Source: Pseudomonas pisciculturae | GTDB taxonomy: Bacteria; Pseudomonadota; Gammaproteobacteria; Pseudomonadales; Pseudomonadaceae | Length of the DNA stretch: 64,000 bases | Direction of reading: 5' to 3' | Assembly: GCF_015461805.1 (NCBI RefSeq) | Contig: NZ_JACVZE010000004.1 | Location: 533,631 to 597,630, forward strand | Shown: positions 55,792 through 64,000 of the stretch, piece by piece | How the letters are laid out: every line of letters starts with the position of its first letter | Position numbering within the stretch: position 1 is the first letter of the stretch | Notes under the pieces: model-generated | Told to the model about the DNA's origin: nothing | Seen by the model: the letters and a program-made list of their open reading frames with translations, nothing else | Database searches by the model: none | Position numbers and translations under genes: made by a program

Positions 55792-56892
55792 TCATTGCGG
55801 GCTTTGCGGCTCGGCAGGCGCGTCGGCATTTGGTGTTGCCTCTTGCGACGGTTTTACCACCGGTGCCGGGCTGGAGCGGTAATCAGCACGGCGCTTGAGC
55901 TGAAACTCACGCACGGCCGCATTATGCGCATCCAGGTTATCGGAAAAAATATGGCTGCCATCGCCACGGGCGACGAAATACAGGCTGCTGCCCGGTACCG
56001 GGTTCAGTGCCGCATGGATCGCCTCACGACCGACCATGGCAATCGGCGTCGGCGGCAAGCCAGCAATCGTATAAGTGTTGTAAGGGTTGGCTTCCTTGAG
56101 GTGCGCACGGGTCAACTTGCCGTTGTAGCGCTCACCCAGGCCGTAGATCACCGTGGGGTCGGTCTGCAACAGCATGCCGATTTTCAAGCGACGCACAAAT
56201 ACGCCGGCAATCTGCCCGCGCTCTTCGGGCACACCGGTTTCTTTCTCCACCAGAGAAGCCATGATCAGCGCTTGATAGGGTTCGGTGTAGGGCGCGTCGG
56301 CGGCGCGTTTGCTCCACTCCTGGGCGAGGACATCGTCCAGACGGTTGTAGGCTTTTTTCAGGAATTCGACGTCGGTCATGCCGCGCACGAAGCGGTAGGT
56401 GTCCGGGAAAAACCGGCCTTCCGGGAAAATACCGGGGTGGCCGAGTTTTTCCATCACTTCGCTGTCGGTCAGACCCGAGAGGGTTTGGACGATCTTTTCA
56501 TGCTTGGCCAAGGCTGAGCGCACTTGGCGGAAATTCCAGCCCTCTACCAGGGTGAGGCTGTATTGCACCACTTCGCCGCGCTGCCACAGGCCGATCAGGC
56601 CCTGGGCCGTCATGCCGGGGGTCATGCGGTATTCGCCACTGTGCAGCGGCTGGCCGTCGAGGTTGAAGCGCCAGTACAGGCGCAGCCAGAAGGCGCCGTC
56701 GATAACACCGTCGGCCTCAAGGCGATTGAATGTGCCGGTGGGGGTCGCCCCTGCCGGAACATCGAGCAATTGCTCTGCGGTCAGGTTCAAGGGCTGCTTC
56801 AAGGCAGAGTCAAACTTCCAGGCCGAATAGCCCAACAGCAAAGCCGCCGTGAACAGACCGATCAGCAGCAGTACAACCAGTTTTCGTATCAA
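55792..56892 (-). CDS. mltG: Endolytic murein transglycosylase MltG (YceG)
   Basis: A membrane-anchored lytic transglycosylase that cuts nascent glycan strands and sets their length. 366 residues when read from a TTG two bases after the pabC stop. An N-terminal membrane helix (LVVLLLIGLFTAALLLGYSA) precedes the catalytic domain with ASLVEKETGVPEERGQIAGVF and GLPPTPIAMVGREAI. The TTG start is inferred from the anchor and spacing; the longer reading runs through pabC. Confidence 0.92.
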   Translation of the reverse strand: MIRKLVVLLLIGLFTAALLLGYSAWKFDSALKQPLNLTAEQLLDVPAGATPTGTFNRLEADGVIDGAFWLRLYWRFNLDGQPLHSGEYRMTPGMTAQGLIGLWQRGEVVQYSLTLVEGWNFRQVRSALAKHEKIVQTLSGLTDSEVMEKLGHPGIFPEGRFFPDTYRFVRGMTDVEFLKKAYNRLDDVLAQEWSKRAADAPYTEPYQALIMASLVEKETGVPEERGQIAGVFVRRLKIGMLLQTDPTVIYGLGERYNGKLTRAHLKEANPYNTYTIAGLPPTPIAMVGREAIHAALNPVPGSSLYFVARGDGSHIFSDNLDAHNAAVREFQLKRRADYRSSPAPVVKPSQEATPNADAPAEPQSPQ

Positions 56893-56893
56893 C

Positions 56894-57709
56894 TCAAATA
56901 TCCAATAGTGCGCGAACAATGCCCTGCAGTTTACGGGTGAGCGGCCCAACCGGCCAGCTCATCGCAGCGTACCCGCGCACAGGCCAAATGCCATAAACGC
57001 TGTTGCACACAAAGACTTCGTCAGCCTGCTGCAATTGCTCAAGACTGATGTCAGCCACGGCCACCGGGATGCCCAGGGCTTGCGCTTGGGCGAGAATCTC
57101 GGCGCGCATCACCCCGGCAACGCCGCAACGATTTAGATCGGCAGTTCGTAACAAGCCATTGCGCACCAGGAACAGATTGCTGAATACGCCTTCAATGACC
57201 CGGCCGGATAAATCCTGCATCAAACCTTCAGCGTATTTAGCATCCTGCCATTCGGCGCGGGCGATCACCTGTTCCAGGCGATTGAGGTGCTTGAGGCCAG
57301 CGAGCAACGGCTGCTCGGCCAAGCGGGTAGCGCACGGAAACAGGCGGATACCGTCGGTTCCATGGGCTTGGGGATAGGTAGCAGGCGCACTGCCCTGCAA
57401 GATACGGCGCACGGGCGCGCCGGGGTTAATGCCATAACCGCGCAGGCTGTCGCCACGCGTGAGGATCAACTTGAGTACACCGTCACCCAAGGCGACGGCA
57501 TAGGCCAGCACTTCGCTGCGCACCAACCCATGATCCGCAACCAGTGCCAAACGCCTGCAACCCTCTTGGAGGCGATGCAGGTGACGTTCAAGCAGCACAG
57601 GCTGCCCAGCCTTGACGGCGATGGTTTCAAACAGCCCATCGCCATACGCCAGGCCGCGATCTTTGAGCGGCACGCTGTCCGCTGGCTGACCGTCGACCCA
57701 GCTTTCCAT
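56894..57709 (-). CDS. pabC: Aminodeoxychorismate lyase
   Basis: A PLP enzyme of 271 residues that releases pyruvate and p-aminobenzoate from aminodeoxychorismate, completing the PabB route begun near 0.2 kb. It has the GLAYGDGLFETI start, the PLP lysine in LKHLNRLEQVIAR (about residue 140) and VIEGVFSNLFLV. It begins within the fabF stop (TAATG). Confidence 0.92.
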   Translation of the reverse strand: MESWVDGQPADSVPLKDRGLAYGDGLFETIAVKAGQPVLLERHLHRLQEGCRRLALVADHGLVRSEVLAYAVALGDGVLKLILTRGDSLRGYGINPGAPVRRILQGSAPATYPQAHGTDGIRLFPCATRLAEQPLLAGLKHLNRLEQVIARAEWQDAKYAEGLMQDLSGRVIEGVFSNLFLVRNGLLRTADLNRCGVAGVMRAEILAQAQALGIPVAVADISLEQLQQADEVFVCNSVYGIWPVRGYAAMSWPVGPLTRKLQGIVRALLDI

Positions 57710-58953
57710 TACTCGGCGAACCGGCGGAACACCAGGGAACCGTTGGTGCCACCAAAGCCGAACGAGTTGGAGATCGCTACGTCGATCGGCATCGGCTGCG
57801 CTTCGTGAGGTACGAAGTTCAGGTCGCACCCTTCGTCCGGCTCATCCAGGTTGATGGTCGGCGGAGCGACCTGATCCTTGATGGCCATCACGCTGAAGAT
57901 CGCCTCGACCGCGCCCGCCGCACCCAACAGGTGACCGGTCATGGACTTGGTGGAACTGACCGCCAGCTTGTAGGCGTGCTCGCCGAACACCGACTTGATG
58001 GCTTCGGCCTCCGCCAGGTCGCCTGTCGGCGTGGAAGTGCCGTGGGCGTTGATGTACTGCACCTGGTCGGTATTGACCTTCGCATCGCGCAAGGCGTTGG
58101 TGATGCAACGTGCAGCACCGGCACCGTCGGATGGTGGCGAAGTCATGTGGTAAGCGTCGCCGCTCATGCCAAAGCCGATCAGCTCGGCATAGATAGTGGC
58201 ACCACGCGCTTTGGCGTGTTCCAACTCTTCCAATACCAGGGCACCGGCGCCGTCGGACAGCACGAAACCGTCACGGCCCTTGTCCCACGGACGGCTGGCA
58301 CGGGTCGGCTCGTCATTGCGAGTCGACAGCGCACGGGACGCGCCGAAGCCGCCCATGCCGAGGCCGCAGGCAGCCATCTCGGCACCGCCGGCGATCATCA
58401 CGTCGGCTTCGTCGTAGGCGATATTGCGCGCCGCCATGCCGATGCAATGCGTACCGGTGGTGCACGCCGTGGCGATGGCGTAGTTAGGCCCCTGTGCACC
58501 CAAGTGGATAGACAGGAAGCCGGAAATCATATTGATGATCGAGCCCGGCACGAAGAACGGTGAAATTCGACGGGGGCCAGTATCGTGCAGCGTGCGGCTG
58601 GTTTCTTCGATATTGGTCAGACCGCCAATACCCGAACCCATGGCCACGCCGATGCGCTCACGGTTGGCGTCGGTGACTTCCAGGCCGGCGTTACGCACTG
58701 CCTGAAAACCGGCTGCCAGGCCGTATTGAATGAACAGGTCGAGTTTGCGGGACTCTTTGACCGAGAGGTATTCCTCGACATTGAAACCCTTTACCGAGCC
58801 GCCAAAACGGGTGGAATAGGCAGAAAGGTCCGTGTGTTCGATCAGACCAATACCACTGCGGCCAGCCAGAATGCCCTGCCAACTGCTCGGCACATCCGTA
58901 CCCAGTGGCGACAACATACCCATACCGGTGACTACGACGCGTCTACGCGACAC
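57709..58953 (-). CDS. fabF: 3-oxoacyl-ACP synthase II
   Basis: A condensing enzyme of fatty-acid elongation, 414 residues. The active-site Cys is in [12 protein letters not shown] (about residue 164), with histidines in [11 protein letters not shown] and [12 protein letters not shown]. It follows acpP and precedes pabC in the operon. A terminator-like hairpin lies between it and acpP. Confidence 0.96.
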   Translation of the reverse strand: MSRRRVVVTGMGMLSPLGTDVPSSWQGILAGRSGIGLIEHTDLSAYSTRFGGSVKGFNVEEYLSVKESRKLDLFIQYGLAAGFQAVRNAGLEVTDANRERIGVAMGSGIGGLTNIEETSRTLHDTGPRRISPFFVPGSIINMISGFLSIHLGAQGPNYAIATACTTGTHCIGMAARNIAYDEADVMIAGGAEMAACGLGMGGFGASRALSTRNDEPTRASRPWDKGRDGFVLSDGAGALVLEELEHAKARGATIYAELIGFGMSGDAYHMTSPPSDGAGAARCITNALRDAKVNTDQVQYINAHGTSTPTGDLAEAEAIKSVFGEHAYKLAVSSTKSMTGHLLGAAGAVEAIFSVMAIKDQVAPPTINLDEPDEGCDLNFVPHEAQPMPIDVAISNSFGFGGTNGSLVFRRFAE

Positions 58954-58998
58954 AGCACTCTCCTTTTTCTAATGACGACACTTTGCTTTGGAGCTAAA

Positions 58999-59036
58999 GA
59001 AAAAACCGCACGCTGTAACAGCAGTGCGGTTTTTCC
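58999..59036 (-). terminator. Terminator between acpP and fabF
   Basis: AAAAACCGCAC(T)GCTG and CAGCGTGCGGTTTTTT pair with a small bulge; on the minus strand a T run follows. It probably reduces read-through so that acpP is made in excess. Confidence 0.87.
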
Positions 59037-59062
59037 CAACAGCAAGCGACGACTAAAAACTA

Positions 59063-59299
59063 TTACGCCTGGTGGGCAGTAACGTAGTCGATAGCAGCTT
59101 GAACAGTAGTGATTTTTTCAGCTTCTTCGTCCGGGATTTCGGTCTCGAATTCCTCTTCCAGAGCCATCACCAGCTCAACGGTGTCAAGGGAATCGGCACC
59201 CAGGTCTTCAACGAAGGAAGCAGTGTTGACCACTTCTTCTTCTTTAACGCCCAGTTGCTCGGCAACGATTTTCTTGACGCGCTCTTCGATGGTGCTCAT
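59063..59299 (-). CDS. acpP: Acyl carrier protein
   Basis: A 78-residue acidic protein that carries acyl chains on a phosphopantetheine. The attachment serine is in [20 protein letters not shown] (about residue 37). GAGT and other AG-rich bases precede the ATG. Confidence 0.97.
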   Translation of the reverse strand: MSTIEERVKKIVAEQLGVKEEEVVNTASFVEDLGADSLDTVELVMALEEEFETEIPDEEAEKITTVQAAIDYVTAHQA

Positions 59300-59490
59300 A
59301 CCTTGTTTAACTCCTAATGGACAAATTCAGGCAGCTGGCCAGTGGGTAAGTGTATAGAAAGCCATTTCAGCTTTTCAACTGAAAGCTTCACCACGTACCC
59401 GGTCGGCCACCTGCCTATAAATTAAGTTGCAGCTTTATAACGGATTTTAGACAGCTCGTATGACATTTTTTTGAAGCGATCCGTCACAAT

Positions 59491-60234
59491 TTAACTCATG
59501 TACATCCCGCCGTTCACCGGGATTGTAGCCCCAGTCACGTATGCCGCACCGTCGGATGCCAGGAAAGAAACCACATTCGCGATCTCTTGAGCCTGGCCCA
59601 GACGGCCCAGCGGAATCTGCGTCAGCAAACCTTCACGCTGTGCTTCGGGCAGTTCGCGGGTCATATCGGTATCGATGAACCCAGGGGCTACCGAGTTGAC
59701 CGTAATCGACCGCGAGCCGACTTCACGTGCCAGTGCACGGCTGAAACCTTCCAGGCCGGCCTTGGCGGATGCATAGTTTACTTGGCCTGCGTTGCCCATG
59801 GCACCCACTACAGAGCCAATATTGATAATTCGGCCCCAACGCGCCTTGGTCATGCCGCGCAAAACGCCCTTGGACAGGCGAAACAGACTGTTCAAGTTGG
59901 TATCGACTACGTCATACCACTCGTCGTCTTTCATGCGCATCATCAGGTTGTCGCGGGTGATACCGGCATTGTTCACCAGAATAGCCGGCGCGCCGAACTC
60001 GGCAGTGATCTGGGCCAATACAGCTGCCACGGATTCATCGCTGGTCACGTTCAGCTCAAGGCCGGTGCCCTGCACGCCGTTTTCCTTCAGGGTCGCGGCG
60101 ATACGCTCGGCGCCCGAGGCGGACGTAGCAGTGCCGATCACGACGGCGCCTTGACGACCCAGTTCCAGGGCAATCGCCTGGCCAATGCCACGGCTGGCGC
60201 CAGTAACCAGTGCAACTTTACCTTGCAGACTCAT
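59491..60234 (-). CDS. fabG: 3-oxoacyl-ACP reductase
   Basis: Reduces 3-oxoacyl-ACP with NADPH. 247 residues with VTGASRGIGQAIA, NNAGITRDN, INIGSVVGAMGNAGQVNYASAKAG and C-terminal TIPVNGGMYM. The ATG follows fabD by 19 bases and has AGGAG upstream; the longer reading runs into fabD. Confidence 0.96.
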   Translation of the reverse strand: MSLQGKVALVTGASRGIGQAIALELGRQGAVVIGTATSASGAERIAATLKENGVQGTGLELNVTSDESVAAVLAQITAEFGAPAILVNNAGITRDNLMMRMKDDEWYDVVDTNLNSLFRLSKGVLRGMTKARWGRIINIGSVVGAMGNAGQVNYASAKAGLEGFSRALAREVGSRSITVNSVAPGFIDTDMTRELPEAQREGLLTQIPLGRLGQAQEIANVVSFLASDGAAYVTGATIPVNGGMYMS

Positions 60235-60253
60235 GCAGGCTTCTCCTAATGCT

Positions 60254-61192
60254 TCAGGCCAGTGCTGCGCGAGCGGCAGCAAAGGCATCCGGGGTATTGA
60301 GGTTAGCGGTCGACACACCGTCGGCGCAGCGCTTGTTCAGGCCGGCCAGGACTTTGCCCGGGCCGCATTCAACCAGCTCGGTGGCGCCATTGGCAGCCAG
60401 GGTCTGGACCGATTCAACCCAACGTACGGGTTTGTAGAGCTGCTCTAGCAGGTCGCGCTTGAGGGTGTCGAGGTCGGCGGCAACGGCCGCGCTGACGTTC
60501 TGCACCAGCGGGATCTGCGGCGCTTGCCAATTGATGGCAGCGATGGACTCGGCGAAACGCTCGGCGGCCGGGCGCATCAGTTCGCAATGCGATGGCACGC
60601 TCACCGGCAACGGCAACGCACGCTTGGCGCCACGAGCCTTGCAGCCTTCGATAGCGCGCTCAACGGCAGCCTTGGCACCGGCGATCACCACCTGGCCAGG
60701 GGAGTTGAAGTTCACGGCGCTGACCACTTCACCCTGTGCCGCTTCGGCGCAGGCTTCGATCACTACCGCGTCGTCCAGGCCCAGGATAGCGGCCATGCCG
60801 CCCTGCCCGGCCGGAACGGCTTCTTGCATCAGTTGACCACGACGCTCGACCAGCTTGACCGCTTCAGCGAGGGTCAGGCTGCCGGCGGCAACCAGGGCGC
60901 TGTATTCGCCCAGGCTGTGACCAGCCACAAATGCCGGGCGCGCGCCGCCTTCTGCCAACCACAAGCGCCACAGGGCGATCGAAGCGGTCAGGATGGCCGG
61001 CTGGGTTTTGTCGGTTTGATTAAGCTGCTCTTCCGGCCCTTGCTGGGTCAGTGCCCACAGGTCGTAACCCAAGGCGTCGGAAGCTTCCTTGAAAGTGTCC
61101 AGGATCAGCGGGTATTGCGCGCCCAGCTCGGCCAACATGCCGAGGGACTGCGAACCCTGCCCTGGAAAGACGAATGCGAGGGATGTAGACAT
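60254..61192 (-). CDS. fabD: Malonyl-CoA:ACP transacylase
   Basis: Loads malonate onto ACP. 312 residues; FPGQGSQ start, active-site serine in VAGHSLGEYSAL (about residue 92) and histidine in VPSHCELM. Read from the ATG after removal of ten upstream codons. Confidence 0.96.
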   Translation of the reverse strand: MSTSLAFVFPGQGSQSLGMLAELGAQYPLILDTFKEASDALGYDLWALTQQGPEEQLNQTDKTQPAILTASIALWRLWLAEGGARPAFVAGHSLGEYSALVAAGSLTLAEAVKLVERRGQLMQEAVPAGQGGMAAILGLDDAVVIEACAEAAQGEVVSAVNFNSPGQVVIAGAKAAVERAIEGCKARGAKRALPLPVSVPSHCELMRPAAERFAESIAAINWQAPQIPLVQNVSAAVAADLDTLKRDLLEQLYKPVRWVESVQTLAANGATELVECGPGKVLAGLNKRCADGVSTANLNTPDAFAAARAALA

Positions 61193-61318
61193 GTAACAAG
61201 CCCCTAATGATCTGGTCGTCAAAAATGCGCACTCCTACAATGGGAGCGCACGAAACTGACAGATTGGATGGTCAATTGAACTGGCCGGTCACATTTAAGC
61301 ATTTCCGGGCCGATTCGC

Positions 61319-62329
61319 CTAAGGCAACAGGTCCTCAAGGCGGCCGTGCAAGCGCTGTGGCAGGTTTTCCTGAATCTCGATCAGGGCCCGCGCAATGGCA
61401 CTTTGAAAGCCCTCTACACCCGCCGAGCCATGGCTCTTCACCACAATGCCCTGTAGCCCCAGAAAACTCGCACCGTTATGGCGCGCCGGTGCCAGGTCAG
61501 CCTGCAGGCGACGCATCAGCGGCAATGCCAGGGCACCTACCACCCGCGACGCCAGGTTTTGCTTGAACAGCGACTCGATACGCGTGGCAATCATCGTCGC
61601 CAGGCCTTCACTGGATTTAAGCAGGATATTGCCAACAAATCCGTCACACACCACCACATCGGCTTCGCCCCGGTACACGCCATCCCCCTCGACGAAACCG
61701 ATGTAGTTCAAGCCCCGCGCACCTTGCAACAAGGTGGCAGCGAGCTTGACCTGCTGATTGCCCTTGATGTCCTCGGTGCCGATATTCAGCAATGCCACCC
61801 GCGGACGGCTCACGCCCAGCGCTTCGGCGGCCACCGAACCCATTAGAGCGAACTGCAGCAGGTGTTCGGCACTGCAATCGACGTTTGCCCCTAGGTCCAG
61901 CAGTTGGCAATAGCCTTTCTGCGTCGGGATCGCCGCGACCATGGCAGGCCGATCAATCCCGGGCAGCGTCTTGAGCACAAAACGCGACAACGCCATCAAC
62001 GCCCCCGTATTGCCGGCACTGACACAGGCTTGCACCTTGCCATCACGCAGCAACTCAAGCGCCACCCGCATTGAAGAGTCAGGCTTGCCACGCAGGGCAG
62101 CCGCCGGCTTTTCATCCATGCCGATGGTTTCGCTGGCTGGCGTAATCGTCAGGCGCGCGCGATCCACAGCCGGATGGCTGGCAATCAGTTCTTCAAGTAA
62201 GGAGGGTTGACCGACGAGGGTCAGGTGCAGCGAGGGAGTAGCATTCAGGCTGGCGATGCAGGCCTGGACAATGCTGCGGGGACCGAAGTCCCCGCCCATT
62301 GCGTCTATCGCGATGACTAGAGCAGACAA
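61319..62329 (-). CDS. plsX: Phosphate acyltransferase PlsX
   Basis: Makes acyl-phosphate from acyl-ACP for phospholipid synthesis. 336 residues with the start [25 protein letters not shown] and [15 protein letters not shown]. It follows rpmF by four bases. Confidence 0.95.
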   Translation of the reverse strand: MSALVIAIDAMGGDFGPRSIVQACIASLNATPSLHLTLVGQPSLLEELIASHPAVDRARLTITPASETIGMDEKPAAALRGKPDSSMRVALELLRDGKVQACVSAGNTGALMALSRFVLKTLPGIDRPAMVAAIPTQKGYCQLLDLGANVDCSAEHLLQFALMGSVAAEALGVSRPRVALLNIGTEDIKGNQQVKLAATLLQGARGLNYIGFVEGDGVYRGEADVVVCDGFVGNILLKSSEGLATMIATRIESLFKQNLASRVVGALALPLMRRLQADLAPARHNGASFLGLQGIVVKSHGSAGVEGFQSAIARALIEIQENLPQRLHGRLEDLLP

Positions 62330-62333
62330 GTGA

Positions 62334-62516
62334 TTACTCGTCAGCGCCCTTGTCGATCACTTTACGACCACGGTATACGCCTTCTGGCGATACGTGGTGA
62401 CGCAGGTGAATTTCACCGGTGGTTTTTTCTACAGACAGAGTGCTCGCCGTCAGAGCGTCGTGCGAACGACGCATGTCACGGGCAGAGCGGGATTTTTTGT
62501 TCTGCTGAACAGCCAT
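62334..62516 (-). CDS. rpmF: 50S ribosomal protein L32
   Basis: A 60-residue basic protein opening [20 protein letters not shown]. The zinc-binding CxxC pairs found in some L32 proteins are absent, as usual for the cysteine-free form of gamma-proteobacteria. It sits between yceD and plsX in the standard order. Confidence 0.96.
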   Translation of the reverse strand: MAVQQNKKSRSARDMRRSHDALTASTLSVEKTTGEIHLRHHVSPEGVYRGRKVIDKGADE

Positions 62517-62529
62517 AATTGATTAACTC

Positions 62530-63060
62530 CTAAACGTTTGGGTCACGCTTTAACTGCGCCAATACACTGAACGGGTTGGACCGCGTTACCTCGTCCTCGC
62601 TCGGTTCGAGCTCGTCATCGAGCCCCTCCGGCTGCTGGCATTCTTCCGGATGATGAGCAGGCACAATGGGCAAGGCGAGCAGAAGCTCCTCCTCGATCAG
62701 TGCATGCAGATCCAATGGATCTTCGCCCAGTTCCAGCACGTCATAACCTTTCGGCAACGACTGGGTATTCGCACCCTCCTTCACCACAGCATAACTGCAC
62801 TCGCTGTGAATCGGCAGGGTGACCAGCTCAAGACAACGCTGGCAAACCATTTTGACCTCGGTGTCGATAAAGCTGTGGATTACCACAGATTTACGTTCAT
62901 CTCGTTCAAAAACGAATTTAGCCTGGACCGTACCGACGGTGTCGGAAAGCGGGTCGCAGAGTCTCTCCAAATCGGCCAGCAGCAACTCACCTTGAAGGGA
63001 AGTGCCACGATCAGCCAATTTGCGCGGGTCAACGTGAGGTGGAATCGGGTCATTCAACAT
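62530..63060 (-). CDS. yceD: DUF177 large rRNA accumulation protein YceD
   Basis: A 176-residue protein with the family's cysteine motif MVCQRCLELVTLPIHSE (about residues 73-88) and an acidic end. It is needed for normal 23S rRNA levels in other bacteria. It starts the yceD-rpmF-plsX-fab operon and is divergent from maf. Confidence 0.92.
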   Translation of the reverse strand: MLNDPIPPHVDPRKLADRGTSLQGELLLADLERLCDPLSDTVGTVQAKFVFERDERKSVVIHSFIDTEVKMVCQRCLELVTLPIHSECSYAVVKEGANTQSLPKGYDVLELGEDPLDLHALIEEELLLALPIVPAHHPEECQQPEGLDDELEPSEDEVTRSNPFSVLAQLKRDPNV

Positions 63061-63165
63061 AGGCGCAGCATTATAGGGATGCCCCCAGCCATGTCAAAGG
63101 AAATTCAGCCCTGTGCGTCAGCCGGTCACGCAGCTAGAATCCTGCGCTGCCTTGAGGAGACACCC

Positions 63166-63744
63166 ATGCTGCCTTTATTACTCGCATCCAGCTCGGTTTA
63201 TCGCCGGGAATTGTTGAGCCGCTTGCACCTGCCATTTACCTGCAGCTCGCCGGATATCGACGAAAGCCACCGCGCAAATGAGTCCGCCGGGGAGCTGGTA
63301 AAGCGTCTGGCAGAAGAGAAAGCCCGCGCCCTTGCTACGAGCCATCCAGGACATTTGATCATCGGCTCCGACCAGGTGGCGGCGCTCGAAGGACGCATTA
63401 TCGGCAAGCCCCACACCTTTGAAAATGCCCGCGAACAGTTATTGGCTGCCAGCGGCAAGCGGGTCAGCTTTCTGACCGGGCTGGCGCTGCTGAATACCGA
63501 GACGGGCCACTGCCAGGTCGATTGTGTGCCGTTTACCGTACAGATGCGTGAGCTGGATGTGGAGCGGATCGAGCGCTATCTGCGGGTTGAGCAGCCGTAT
63601 GACTGTGCGGGCAGCTTCAAGGCTGAGGGGTTGGGGGTGAGCTTGTTCCAGAGCACGGAAGGGCCGGATGCCACCAGCCTGGTGGGTTTGCCGCTGATCC
63701 GACTGGTGGACATGCTTCTGTCCGAAGGCGTGCAAATCCCTTAA
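63166..63744 (+). CDS. maf: Maf/YceF-type nucleotide pyrophosphatase
   Basis: A 192-residue house-cleaning nucleotide pyrophosphatase, probably for m7GTP (YceF-like). It has MLPLLLASSSVYRRELLSRL, IIGSDQVAALEG and DCAGSFKAEGLG. GAGGAG precedes the ATG; the long upstream reading overlaps divergent yceD and is rejected. In P. aeruginosa it also lies next to yceD and sppA. Confidence 0.93.
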   Translation: MLPLLLASSSVYRRELLSRLHLPFTCSSPDIDESHRANESAGELVKRLAEEKARALATSHPGHLIIGSDQVAALEGRIIGKPHTFENAREQLLAASGKRVSFLTGLALLNTETGHCQVDCVPFTVQMRELDVERIERYLRVEQPYDCAGSFKAEGLGVSLFQSTEGPDATSLVGLPLIRLVDMLLSEGVQIP

Positions 63745-63762
63745 AGCACACCGAAAACCAAA

Positions 63763-63851
63763 TGTGGGAGGGGGCTTGCCCCCGATGACGGTGGATCAGC
63801 CAGCTCACCTGTAGCTGACACACCGCAATCGGGGGCAAGCCCCCTCCCACA
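63763..63851. repeat. REP doublet, CCCCCGAT subtype
   Basis: TGTGGGAGGGGGCTTGCCCC and GGGGCAAGCCCCCTCCCACA arms around a 45-base spacer, between maf and the sppA end. Confidence 0.9.
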
Positions 63852-63877
63852 TTTTGATCTACATCAGGCTCAAGATC

Positions 63878-64000
63878 TCAGCGCAGCGCCGGGCCTTGGA
63901 AACCCATATACAGCGCCAACTTCTCCGCCACACTGGCACCCAGTTTCTTGGAGAACCGGTCAAACGGCGTATACTGCACGGGGAAGTACACCAACTCTTT
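63878..64000 (-). CDS. sppA: C-terminal end of a peptidase S49 (SppA-type) gene, cut by the window
   Basis: The last 40 codons read LVYFPVQYTPFDRFSKKL and end MGFQGPALR-stop. The FDRFSKK and LG-SV motif resembles the end of SppA signal-peptide peptidases, and position next to maf supports it. The catalytic Ser-Lys part lies outside the window. Confidence 0.65.
   Translation of the reverse strand, partial: KELVYFPVQYTPFDRFSKKLGASVAEKLALYMGFQGPALR

Overview
The window is chromosomal DNA of a fluorescent pseudomonad, most likely the Pseudomonas fluorescens group. The evidence is high GC content, the gene order pabB-thrH-cysH, etfAB facing etfD, and the block yceD-rpmF-plsX-fabD-fabG-acpP-fabF-pabC-mltG-tmk-holB-tatD, an RgsA-like sRNA, and many REP doublets ending in TGTGGGAG. 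No phage, plasmid, CRISPR or complete insertion sequence was seen.

Region 1 (1-10.7 kb): pabB between two REP doublets, thrH, cysH, an NCS1 permease with an allantoin/hydantoin-type racemase, a LysR/SDR divergent pair, a HAD phosphatase, a DUF2784 membrane protein, an M24 peptidase-fold protein, a GGCT-like protein and a small lipoprotein. Region 2 (10.8-12.6 kb): tRNA-Ser(GGA) plus a 24-bp copy of its 3' end bounding a 1.7-kb AT-richer segment with two hypothetical genes and one frameshifted gene, read here as a decayed integrative element. Region 3 (12.9-31.2 kb): a crotonase-like protein, PlsC-type acyltransferase, CorA transporter, glutamine amidotransferase, a thiolase/FadB-like beta-oxidation pair, a cytochrome c, the transglutaminase/alpha-E/ATP-grasp trio, an RraB-family protein, small proteins, a MocR regulator and an operon of solute-binding protein, DUF4398 lipoprotein and OmpA lipoprotein.

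Region 4 (31.3-35.2 kb): etfBA and etfD, divergent, with a PsrA-type operator next to the etfD promoter. Region 5 (35.3-49.7 kb) is an accessory catabolic block: AraC/alcohol dehydrogenase, an IclR regulator, an arabinose-type ABC operon (SDR-araF-araG-araH), a GNAT, an MFS transporter, a small secreted protein, and a nucleoside-type cluster (GntR, ADP-ribosylglycohydrolase, NCS1 permease, PfkB kinase) resembling E. coli yegWUTV with a different transporter.

Region 6 (49.7-64 kb): DUF1285, a DUF4823 lipoprotein, moaA, a TetR regulator, the RgsA-like sRNA, and the fatty-acid/replication cluster on the minus strand, where pilZ, expected between holB and tatD, is missing. Divergent maf and the 3' end of sppA close the window. 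Enzymes across the window connect fatty-acid synthesis (fab, plsX, plsC), fatty-acid oxidation (thiolase/FadB-like, ETF, ETF-QO) and folate synthesis (pabB and pabC). Function calls rest on motif recognition by eye; no database search was run.
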